Part shown: positions 25,392 to 33,503 of the stretch, piece after piece
How positions within the stretch are numbered: the first letter of the stretch is position 1
Layout: each line of letters begins with the position of its first letter
Source of the DNA: Nitrosomonadales bacterium
GTDB taxonomy: Bacteria > Pseudomonadota > Gammaproteobacteria > Burkholderiales > Gallionellaceae
Direction of reading: 5' to 3'
NCBI GenBank assembly: GCA_016195965.1
Contig: JACPYR010000013.1
Coordinates: forward strand, 1-44,816
Length of the DNA stretch: 44,816 nt
Notes under the pieces: model-generated
Seen by the model: the letters and a program-made list of their open reading frames with translations, nothing else
Database searches by the model: none
Told to the model about the DNA's origin: nothing
Made by a program: the position numbers and the translations under genes

Positions 25392-26890
25392 AGGTATTGG
25401 AACCCTGCACGCTGGTCATTTTCGGCGCGGCCGGCAACCTGAGCCGGGTCAAGCTGATCCCCTCGCTGTTTCGCCTGGAGCTGGCCAAGCGCTTGCCCGA
25501 GCATATCGCCATCGTCGGTTGCAGCATCGAGTTGCGGCAGCGCGAGGAATGGGTAAGCGAGGTCGTCAAGATTTTGGAGCCTCTCTACCCGCAAGGAATA
25601 GACAGGCAGGCGCTGGAGCGTTTCTGCGCCCGCATGCATTACCATGCGATACCACCCGGCGATACCGCTGCATATCCGCGTTTGCAGCAGATGCTGGAAG
25701 GCGGGGGATTCCCCCCCAACATGGTGTTCTACATGTCGGTCAGCCCGGCTGCGTTTCCGGATATCGTGGATAAATTGGGCAATGCCGGTTTGCTCAAACA
25801 GACCAGCGGCTGGCGCAGGGTGGTGATCGAGAAACCCTTCGGTTACGATTTGCTGAGTGCACAGACGCTGCAAAGCAGCTTATACAAACATCTGGATGAG
25901 CCGCAGATTTATCGCATCGACCATTATCTGGGCAAAGGCACTGTGCAAAACGTGATGGTGTTCCGTTTCGCCAACCTGTTGCTCGAACCGCTGTGGAACC
26001 ACCATTACATCGACCACGTGCAAATCACCCAATCCGAAACTCTGGGTATCGGCGGACGCGCCGGTTACTACGAAGGCGCCGGTGCATTGCGCGACATGAT
26101 ACAGAGCCACTTGCTGCAATTGCTGGCGCTGGTGGCGATGGAGCCGCCGGTGACGATGTCCGCAGAACACCTGCGCGATGAGAAAGTGAAAGTGCTGAAG
26201 GCGATCCGCCCGATCACGCAAAACTCGGTGCATGCCCATGCATTCCGCGGCCAGTACACCAGCGGCACGATCGACGGCCAGACGGTTCCCGGCTATCTGG
26301 AAGAGCCCGGCGTGGCGGAAGACAGCACCACGGAAACCTATGCTGCGCTGAAGCTATTCATCGACAACTGGCGCTGGGCCGGTGTGCCGTTTTATTTGCG
26401 CACCGGAAAACGCATGGCGGAAGGCAGTTCGGCAATCTGCATCCGCTTCAAGAATCCGCCGCAGGATTTGCTGCGCAAAACGCGCCAGGGGCCGCCGCAA
26501 CCTAACTGGATCATGCTGGGCATACAGCCCGACGATTGCATGAAAATGGAACTGCAGGTCAAGGTGCCGGGCCTGGATTTACATACCCGTTCGATCAGTC
26601 TGGACGCGACCTACCGCAAGGAGAGCGACGAGGATTTCGACGCGTATGCCGGCCTGCTGCTGGACGTGATGCAGGGCGACCCTTCGCTGTTCCTGCGCAT
26701 AGACGAGGTGGAAGCGGCGTGGCGCGTGGTGGACCCTATCCTCAAGGTATGGGCGATGGAGCGCGATTTCATCAATACTTACCAGGCGGGCAGCTGGGGG
26801 CCGCGCGGCACTTACCGGCTGTTCGACCGCGACGATCAGTTTTGGCGCCATTCGCTGAATCTGGATGGCGCCAACCTGGAGGCATATTAA
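25388..26890 (+). CDS. zwf: Glucose-6-phosphate 1-dehydrogenase
   Basis: This 500-residue enzyme oxidizes glucose-6-phosphate to 6-phosphogluconolactone. The nucleotide-binding motif FGAAGNLSRVKLIPSLF is a variant of the usual G(A/S)(T/S)GDLA(K/R)RKL, with Asn in place of Asp. The substrate site RIDHYLGKGTVQN has Gly where Glu is common. EKPFGYD and the C-terminal region match the family. Coupled overlaps with gnd (ATGA) and tight spacing to glk and pgl make a single oxidative pentose phosphate operon. The motif variations may affect cofactor choice but do not remove the catalytic histidine region. Confidence 0.96.
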   Translation: MKVLEPCTLVIFGAAGNLSRVKLIPSLFRLELAKRLPEHIAIVGCSIELRQREEWVSEVVKILEPLYPQGIDRQALERFCARMHYHAIPPGDTAAYPRLQQMLEGGGFPPNMVFYMSVSPAAFPDIVDKLGNAGLLKQTSGWRRVVIEKPFGYDLLSAQTLQSSLYKHLDEPQIYRIDHYLGKGTVQNVMVFRFANLLLEPLWNHHYIDHVQITQSETLGIGGRAGYYEGAGALRDMIQSHLLQLLALVAMEPPVTMSAEHLRDEKVKVLKAIRPITQNSVHAHAFRGQYTSGTIDGQTVPGYLEEPGVAEDSTTETYAALKLFIDNWRWAGVPFYLRTGKRMAEGSSAICIRFKNPPQDLLRKTRQGPPQPNWIMLGIQPDDCMKMELQVKVPGLDLHTRSISLDATYRKESDEDFDAYAGLLLDVMQGDPSLFLRIDEVEAAWRVVDPILKVWAMERDFINTYQAGSWGPRGTYRLFDRDDQFWRHSLNLDGANLEAY

Positions 26891-26894
26891 TATC

Positions 26895-27947
26895 GTGAAG
26901 CACTTTCTGGCTGGCGACATCGGCGGAACCAAGACACGTTTGGCAGTAGTGGAGGTCAGCGGCAAGCAGGTTCTCATCGTGCGTGAAACCGATTATCCGA
27001 GCCGGAACTATGCCACGTTCGAGGCCTTGCTCGGTGATTTTCTTGCCAACACGGAAACTCCGCGCCACGCGGCATTCGGCATCGCAGGCCCGGTACAGGG
27101 CAGGGTAGCGCAAACGACCAACTTGCCATGGCGTATCGACGCCGATGCATTGCAGCGGCAATTTGGTTTTGCACGCTGCACCTTGCTCAATGATCTGGAA
27201 GCGACCGCCTATGGTTTACCAGCCTTGGCTGCGGAAGATTTGCTGATCTTGCAAAGCGGGTCAGCGGATGCCTGCGGCAATGCCGCCGTGATCGCCGCCG
27301 GTACTGGCTTGGGCGAGGCCGGTCTGTTCTGGGATGGGCAGCAGCATCGGCCATTTGCCACCGAAGGCGGGCATGCCAGCTTCAGTCCGGGCGATGAATT
27401 GGATATCGCATTGCTGCAGTTTCTGGATGAAACAATTAGCCATTCGACTAGGCTGCAAAAGACCGCAGCCAAGTCGCTGGTTATTCAGCGACAGCATCTG
27501 CATGTCAGCTGGGAGCGCGTCGTTTCCGGCATGGGCTTATTGAGCCTGCATGAATTCTTGCGCCAGCACCGGAATAGCGAAGTGCCGCAATGGCTGGCCG
27601 AAGAAATGCGCAACGGCGATCCGGCAGCAGCCATCTCTGCCGCCGCCTTATCCGGTCGCGATGAAATTTGTGTAGAGACGCTGGCTCGGTTCGTGCGCCT
27701 GTATGGTGCGGAAGCGGGCAATCTCGCGCTCAAGGTGATGAGCTATGGCGGGCTGTATCTGGGGGGAGGCATCGCGCCGAAAATCCTGCCGCTGTTGCTA
27801 AACGGTGCGTTTATCGACGCTTTCCGCAATAAAGGCCGGATGCGGCCTTTGCTGGAAGCCATGCCGGTCAAGGTGATCCTGAATGACCGCGCGGCATTGT
27901 TCGGCCCGGCATTGCGTGCGGCGCAAATCGCCGCCGAGGCACCGTGA
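26895..27947 (+). CDS. glk: Glucokinase
   Basis: This 350-residue hexokinase-fold enzyme phosphorylates glucose with ATP. The phosphate-binding motif LAGDIGGTKTRLAVVE starts near residue 5, with FGIAGPVQG, LLNDLEATAYG and AAGTGLGEAGL following, as in E. coli-type Glk. The GTG at 26895 is chosen because the family begins just before this motif and GGAGG lies upstream (spacing about 12). An ATG at 26865 would overlap zwf by 26 bases and is the alternative. The 3' end overlaps pgl (GTGA). It would feed glucose freed from glycogen or taken up into glucose-6-phosphate. Confidence 0.94.
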   Translation: MKHFLAGDIGGTKTRLAVVEVSGKQVLIVRETDYPSRNYATFEALLGDFLANTETPRHAAFGIAGPVQGRVAQTTNLPWRIDADALQRQFGFARCTLLNDLEATAYGLPALAAEDLLILQSGSADACGNAAVIAAGTGLGEAGLFWDGQQHRPFATEGGHASFSPGDELDIALLQFLDETISHSTRLQKTAAKSLVIQRQHLHVSWERVVSGMGLLSLHEFLRQHRNSEVPQWLAEEMRNGDPAAAISAAALSGRDEICVETLARFVRLYGAEAGNLALKVMSYGGLYLGGGIAPKILPLLLNGAFIDAFRNKGRMRPLLEAMPVKVILNDRAALFGPALRAAQIAAEAP

Positions 27948-28633
27948 ATATCACCGAATTGCCCAATGCGCAGGCCGTCCTGATACATGACGACCTGGAC
28001 GAAATGAGTGTTGCGGTCGCACAGCGCATCGCGACACTGGCTGCGCAGGCGATTGCTGCGCGCGGGGTATTTCATCTCGCGTTGGCTGGGGGCGAAACCC
28101 CGCGCCGCTGCTACGAAAAACTGCGCAACCTCGCGATAGCCTGGCCCCGTGTCCAGATTTATTTTGGCGATGAGCGTTGCCTGCCTGAGGGCGATAAACA
28201 ACGCAACGACAGCATGTCCAAGGAATCATTGCTGGATCATGTCGCGATTCCGCATGCCAATATCCACCGTATTCCTGCAGAACTGGGCGCAAACGAGGCG
28301 GCAGATCGTTATGCTGCGACCATCGGTCTATCATTGCCGCTAGATCTGGTGCTGCTCGGCATGGGGGAGGACGGGCATACCGCCAGCCTGTTTCCGGATA
28401 ATCCGGCCACAGAAAGCGCTATGGTGGTCGTGCCGGTATTCAACGCGCCCAAACCTCCTGCCGAACGGGTGTCGCTGGGCAGGAATACGTTGAATACGGC
28501 ACGACAGAGAATTATCATAGTGGCCGGTTCGGGGAAGCGTGCGGCACTCGGGAAAATATTATTGGGTCAGCCGTTGCCGGTAGCGCATATTGCGGCCGCC
28601 GAATGGCATCTGGACCGGGCTGCGTTACCCTGA
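27944..28633 (+). CDS. pgl: 6-phosphogluconolactonase
   Basis: This 229-residue enzyme of the DevB/SOL/NagB-like lactonase family hydrolyses 6-phosphogluconolactone. It has LALAGGETPRRCYEKL, YFGDERCLPEGDKQRND, LLGMGEDGHTASLFP and the C-terminal VAGSGKRAAL. The start is GTG overlapping the glk stop (GTGA). It completes a zwf-pgl-gnd set that yields ribulose-5-phosphate and reducing equivalents. Confidence 0.95.
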   Translation: MNITELPNAQAVLIHDDLDEMSVAVAQRIATLAAQAIAARGVFHLALAGGETPRRCYEKLRNLAIAWPRVQIYFGDERCLPEGDKQRNDSMSKESLLDHVAIPHANIHRIPAELGANEAADRYAATIGLSLPLDLVLLGMGEDGHTASLFPDNPATESAMVVVPVFNAPKPPAERVSLGRNTLNTARQRIIIVAGSGKRAALGKILLGQPLPVAHIAAAEWHLDRAALP

Positions 28634-28708
28634 CACTGGGTACAAAAACGACGCATCGAAAATACGCCGATTCTGATGAACAATCTCTGGTTGATGAAGC
28701 GGTTGCGC

Positions 28709-28714
28709 TATAAT
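28709..28714 (+). promoter_or_regulatory. Candidate -10 box for the second phosphorylase gene
   Basis: A perfect TATAAT lies 48 bases upstream of the gene at 28763, in an AT-rich stretch after the pgl stop. The -35 region at the right distance is weak, so an activator or a different spacing may be involved. Confidence 0.4.
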
Positions 28715-28762
28715 ATTAAAAATAAAATTAGAATCTGAATTTTTAAATCAAGCTGGGAATCC

Positions 28763-31324
28763 ATGGAAAAAAGCACCGCATTCGTATTGCAAGTACGCCC
28801 CAAAATTCCGGCGCGCCTGGCGCGTCTTGAAGAGTTGGCGAACAATCTTTGGTACAGCTGGGATCGCCCAACGCGCGGACTGTTTGCGAGTTTACATCCG
28901 GGTTTGTGGAAGTCTACGGGTCAAAGCCCTAAGGCTTTTTTAAAACGCGTAGACGAACAGCGCCTGCTGGAAGCGGCAGAAGATCAGGTGTTCATCGGCA
29001 ATTACAATCGCGTACTGGCGGCCTACGATACTTACCACGATCACCGTTTGCCAGCCAGCGGTGCGGGATTGCTGGGCAAAAATGATTTGATCGCCTATTT
29101 TTGCGCCGAATTTGGTTTCCATGAAAGCTTTCCAATTTATTCGGGCGGCTTGGGTATTCTGGCGGGTGACCATTGCAAGGCCGCCAGCGACCTGCGCATG
29201 CCGTTCATAGGCATGGGTCTGTTGTACCGTCAGGGTTATTTTCACCAGACCATAGATGGCGATGGCAATCAAATCGCCACCAATAGCGATTCGCATTTTG
29301 AAGACCTGCCCATTATTCCCTCCAAGCGTGCAGATGGCTCCGAGGTATACACCTCGGTGGATTTGCCGGGGCGCAAGCTCAATATCAAAATCTGGCAGGC
29401 CAAGATCGGGCATATCACGCTATATCTGCTCGACACCGACCTGGAAAGCAACAGCCCGCATGACCGCGACATTACGCACCGCCTCTATGGAGGCGACAAG
29501 ATCATGCGTATCGAGCAGGAAATCGTGCTGGGTATCGGAGGCGTGCGCGCGCTGCAAGAGCTCGGCCTGAAACCCACGGTTTGGCATATCAATGAAGGGC
29601 ACGCCGCGTTCATGATGCTGGAACGGATACGCCAAAAAATCACCAATGATGGCTTGAGTTATTCCGCCGCGCTTGAAGCCGTGTCGGCCAACACGATTTT
29701 TACGACCCATACACCGGTACCCGCAGGGCACGATCATTTTGGCGAAGGCATGATGCATGATTACTTCGAGCAATATTATCCGCAGCTCAAGCTGAGCCGG
29801 GAAGAATTTATGGCGCTGGGCCTGACAAAAAACTCTCCCGATTTCAACATGACGGCGCTGGCGATCCGCTGTAGCCGTTTCCACAATGGTGTTTCGCGCA
29901 TACACGGCGATGTGTCGGCACATATTTGCGGCGACATGTGGCCGCAAATCGAGCATAAAGAAAATCCGATGACGTATGTCACCAATGGCGTGCATGCCCC
30001 GACTTTTCTGGCATCCGAGTGGATCGAGGTGCTGGAACGCTATCTGGGGCTGGAATGGAGCGCGCGCATGAATGACGTGGAATTCTGGAAAGGCGTCGAT
30101 AATATTCCCGACCACCTGTTCTGGAGCGTGCGCCAAACCCTGAAGGCACAGATGTTGAACATGGTGCGCGAACGCATCACCGCGCAACATTTCCGCAACC
30201 ACGGCTCCGAGGCACATCTGGATCGGCTGCTCAAATATGTCAATCCGGAAAATCCCAACATCCTGACTATCGGCTTTGCACGGCGCTTTGCCACTTACAA
30301 GCGTGCCACGATGTTGTTCGGCGACCTGGATTGGCTGCGGGAAATTCTGCATAACCAGGATCGTCCAGCGGTCTTCATCTTTGCAGGGAAGGCGCATCCG
30401 GCGGATATCCCTGGACAAGACCTGATCCGCCGCATCACCCATATTGCCAAGATGCCTGAATTCATCGGCAAGATACTGATGGTGGAAGGCTATGATCTTG
30501 GCCTGTCGCGCACACTGGTTTCGGGTGTGGACGTGTGGCTGAACAATCCTTTGTATCCGCTGGAAGCAAGCGGCACATCGGGCATGAAGGCCGGGCTGAA
30601 CGGATCGATCAACTTGTCGGTATTGGACGGCTGGTGGGGCGAAAGCTACGACGGCGAAAACGGCTGGGCGATCAAACCGGTATCCGAAACTTTGAGCGAA
30701 GAGGTTCGTACCCACGAAGAAACCATCACGCTATACGAGTTGTTGCAAGACCAGATCGTGCCTCTGTATTACGAGCACAGCAAAATGGGCTATTCGCCCA
30801 ATTGGGTGAACATGGCCAAACGCTCCATGGCGACTATCATGCCGCGCTTCAATTCCAAGCGCATGGTAGGTGAATATCTGACCAAGTGCTACTTGCCAGC
30901 CAACCAGCAGCATCGTTTGTACAAGCAAAACAACTATGAGAATTCGCACATCATCGCCGACTGGAAAGCGCGTATCCGCAACGCTTGGTCAGGTGTCGCG
31001 CTGACCCGCCTGGATACCGGACCGAAGGAAATCAACTTCGGGGAAGCGCTGCATATCGAGGTTGGGGTCAAGTTAAACGGCCTGAATCCCGGTGATGTCA
31101 ATGTGGAAATGCTGCTGGGTTTATTTAGTAAACGCGAGGAATTGCAGAATTCACGCCGCTACCGTTTTATAGCCACCGGCGCGATGACTGAGACCGGGGA
31201 GCACATATTTGCCGTTGATGTAAAACCGGAACACTGCGGCAAGTTGGAATATCACATTCGCGCCTACCCTTACCATGAGATGCTAACGCATCCTTTTGAG
31301 ATGGGCATGATGCACTGGCTGTAA
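28763..31324 (+). CDS. glgP: Alpha-glucan phosphorylase with N-terminal DUF3417 domain (GT35), second copy
   Basis: This 853-residue phosphorylase belongs to the subclass with an N-terminal DUF3417 region (about 1-110; LARLEELANNLWYSWDRP). The GT35 core includes YFCAEFGFHESFPIYSGGLG, HINEGHAAFMMLERIR and FTTHTPVPAGHDHF, and the PLP lysine lies in EASGTSGMKAGLNG. It differs clearly from the classical forms at 21769 and 33504. It is followed at 47 bases by glgA, suggesting joint control of glucan synthesis and breakdown. The start ATG has GGGA upstream. Confidence 0.95.
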   Translation: MEKSTAFVLQVRPKIPARLARLEELANNLWYSWDRPTRGLFASLHPGLWKSTGQSPKAFLKRVDEQRLLEAAEDQVFIGNYNRVLAAYDTYHDHRLPASGAGLLGKNDLIAYFCAEFGFHESFPIYSGGLGILAGDHCKAASDLRMPFIGMGLLYRQGYFHQTIDGDGNQIATNSDSHFEDLPIIPSKRADGSEVYTSVDLPGRKLNIKIWQAKIGHITLYLLDTDLESNSPHDRDITHRLYGGDKIMRIEQEIVLGIGGVRALQELGLKPTVWHINEGHAAFMMLERIRQKITNDGLSYSAALEAVSANTIFTTHTPVPAGHDHFGEGMMHDYFEQYYPQLKLSREEFMALGLTKNSPDFNMTALAIRCSRFHNGVSRIHGDVSAHICGDMWPQIEHKENPMTYVTNGVHAPTFLASEWIEVLERYLGLEWSARMNDVEFWKGVDNIPDHLFWSVRQTLKAQMLNMVRERITAQHFRNHGSEAHLDRLLKYVNPENPNILTIGFARRFATYKRATMLFGDLDWLREILHNQDRPAVFIFAGKAHPADIPGQDLIRRITHIAKMPEFIGKILMVEGYDLGLSRTLVSGVDVWLNNPLYPLEASGTSGMKAGLNGSINLSVLDGWWGESYDGENGWAIKPVSETLSEEVRTHEETITLYELLQDQIVPLYYEHSKMGYSPNWVNMAKRSMATIMPRFNSKRMVGEYLTKCYLPANQQHRLYKQNNYENSHIIADWKARIRNAWSGVALTRLDTGPKEINFGEALHIEVGVKLNGLNPGDVNVEMLLGLFSKREELQNSRRYRFIATGAMTETGEHIFAVDVKPEHCGKLEYHIRAYPYHEMLTHPFEMGMMHWL

Positions 31325-31371
31325 TCACAGCGCTTGCATTTGCTAATTTCCTGTCGAAAAGTGAGACTGCA

Positions 31372-32826
31372 TTGGCTGATCTAAAAGTCCTGTTCGCAAC
31401 ATCGGAAGTCGCCCCGTTAATCAAGACAGGCGGCCTGGCCGATGTCAGCGGCGCACTGCCCGTTGCTCTGCGCGCCATCGGCGTCGATGTGCGCATATTG
31501 GTGCCGGGTTATAACCAGGTGATCGCAAAACTAGCGCACTATCAAGTTGTGGCAACCTTCGATAATTTGCCGGGTTTCCCATCCGCGCGTCTGTTGTCCA
31601 GTACGATGGCGCATGACGTACCTTTGCTGGTGCTGGATTGTCCCAGCCTGTATCAGCGTGAAGGCGGGCCTTATCAAAATGCCCTCGGTCACGACTGGTC
31701 CGACAACGCGAAACGATTTGGCTTGCTATCAAAAGTGGCTGCCCTGTTGGGTTGCAGCGACTCGCCGCTGGATTGGCGTCCCGATATTGTGCATTGCAAT
31801 GATTGGCAAACCGGCCTGACGCCGGCGTATTTGCATTTCGCGCCGGGAGGGGTGCCCAGCATCATCGCTATCCACAACATCGCTTTTCAGGGGATTTTCC
31901 CCCCGACCATGGTGCAGGAATTGAATCTGCCTCCTGCCAGTTTCAGCGTCGAGGGAGTGGAGTATTACGGCAATATGTCGTTTCTGAAAGCCGGCCTGTT
32001 TTATGCCGACCACATTACGACCGTCAGCCCGCACTACGCTAAGGAAATTCAGCAGGATGATCTGGGGTTCGGTATGCAGGGCCTGCTGGCTAGCCGCCGT
32101 GATAGCCTGACCGGCATACTCAATGGTATCGATACGGACGAATGGGATCCGACTTCCGACAAACATCTGGTCCAGACCTACAGCAGCCACAATATGAGCG
32201 GCAAGGCCGCCAATAAAGAGGCCTTACAGCGCAGAATGGGTTTGACTGTTGCATCGGAAGTGCCAGTACTCGGCGTGGTCAGTCGCTTGACCCATCAGAA
32301 GGGACTGGATCTGTTGCTGGAAATTGCACCTATCCTGACAGAGTTCCCGGTACAACTGGCCATACTTGGCAAAGGCGATCCACAAATACAGAAAACCGCG
32401 CGTGATTTATGGCGTCTCTATCCGGGCAAGATAGGTGCCGTGATCGGTTTCAGCGAAGAGCTGTCGCATTTGATTGAAGCCGGATCGGATATTTTCGTCA
32501 TGCCGTCGCGTTTCGAACCTTGCGGGTTAAACCAGATGTATAGCCAGCGTTATGGCACTCCACCTATCGTGCATGCTACAGGCGGTCTGGTCGATTCTGT
32601 GGTGGACTGTACGCCCGAAACACTCACGGATGGCACTGCCAGCGGATTTTCATTCAGCGGCATGAGCGATGAAAATTTATACTTTGCCATCCGGCGTGCG
32701 GTCAATCTCTATTACGATAAAAAGCAATGGCAGACACTGCGCAAGAATTGCATGGCGAAGGATTTTAGCTGGAATAACAGCGCCGAAGCCTATCGCGCTG
32801 TGTACCGCAAGGTATTGCGGGATTAA
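31372..32826 (+). CDS. glgA: Glycogen synthase (GT5)
   Basis: This 484-residue glucosyltransferase elongates alpha-1,4-glucan from ADP- or UDP-glucose. It has the N-terminal KTGGLADVSGALP (Lys18), HCNDWQTGLTP, VSRLTHQKGLDLL, and the C-terminal MPSRFEPCGLNQMYSQRYGTPP with the E-X7-E-type motif. The start is TTG at 31372, since the conserved core begins immediately after it and no nearer ATG exists. No glgC (ADP-glucose synthesis) or glgB (branching) gene is found in this window. Confidence 0.96.
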   Translation: MADLKVLFATSEVAPLIKTGGLADVSGALPVALRAIGVDVRILVPGYNQVIAKLAHYQVVATFDNLPGFPSARLLSSTMAHDVPLLVLDCPSLYQREGGPYQNALGHDWSDNAKRFGLLSKVAALLGCSDSPLDWRPDIVHCNDWQTGLTPAYLHFAPGGVPSIIAIHNIAFQGIFPPTMVQELNLPPASFSVEGVEYYGNMSFLKAGLFYADHITTVSPHYAKEIQQDDLGFGMQGLLASRRDSLTGILNGIDTDEWDPTSDKHLVQTYSSHNMSGKAANKEALQRRMGLTVASEVPVLGVVSRLTHQKGLDLLLEIAPILTEFPVQLAILGKGDPQIQKTARDLWRLYPGKIGAVIGFSEELSHLIEAGSDIFVMPSRFEPCGLNQMYSQRYGTPPIVHATGGLVDSVVDCTPETLTDGTASGFSFSGMSDENLYFAIRRAVNLYYDKKQWQTLRKNCMAKDFSWNNSAEAYRAVYRKVLRD

Positions 32827-32846
32827 ACGGTTTTTTGGAACCATCC

Positions 32847-33374
32847 ATGAAGCTTAACATTATCAGCCTGTGCACCTTGGTATTGGGTGTCTTTCCGGCC
32901 TTTGCTGTGGGCTTCGATCCCCAGGCCGTTGTCGCTGCTCACAACAAATGGCGCACGGCAGCCGGTGTAACAGAAAAACTCAGCTACTCATCCAAACTGG
33001 CCGTTTCTGCCCAGGCGTGGGCGGACGATCTGAAAACGTCTAACCAGTGCCAGATGCGCCACAGCAAACCTGATGGAAAGTACGGTGAGAATCTTTTCTG
33101 GGGCAGCGCCTTGAATTGGTCTGATGGCCGCAGAGAGCTGCAAAAAGTTTCACCGGAACATGTAGTGGATAGCTGGGGAAATGAGCAGGCCGATTACGAC
33201 TACGCCGCTAATAGTTGTAAACCGGGCAAGATGTGCGGCCATTACACTCAGGTGGTGTGGCGAACAACATCTACGGTCGGTTGTGCAATGGCCGTGTGCA
33301 AGGATACTCTGCAGCAAATTTGGGTATGTCAGTATCAGCCTGCCGGAAATATCGTGGGGCGCAGGCCTTATTAA
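32847..33374 (+). CDS. Secreted CAP/SCP-domain protein
   Basis: This 175-residue protein has a signal peptide (about 1-22, LCTLVLGVFPAFAVG) and a CAP (cysteine-rich secretory/PR-1) domain. Landmarks are AAHNKWR, HSKPDGKYGENLFWG, the CAP2-like GHYTQVVWRTTSTVGCA and the CAP1-like VCQYQPAGN. Several cysteines could form disulfides in the periplasm or outside the cell. Bacterial CAP proteins have mostly unknown roles. ATG 32847 is preferred (GGAA upstream) over TTG 32835. It lies 20 bases after glgA within a glycogen cluster, an odd location for an exported protein. Confidence 0.88.
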   Translation: MKLNIISLCTLVLGVFPAFAVGFDPQAVVAAHNKWRTAAGVTEKLSYSSKLAVSAQAWADDLKTSNQCQMRHSKPDGKYGENLFWGSALNWSDGRRELQKVSPEHVVDSWGNEQADYDYAANSCKPGKMCGHYTQVVWRTTSTVGCAMAVCKDTLQQIWVCQYQPAGNIVGRRPY

Positions 33375-33503
33375 ATTAAGCGGGGAGTCAAACCGGATTT
33401 CATATGCCCGAATACATTACAATCTGAAACTCATACGTATTTGAGTTACATTGCAACGCAGTTCTAATCGAAAATCAATTTTTAATCAAAAATATCAAAA
33501 CTC

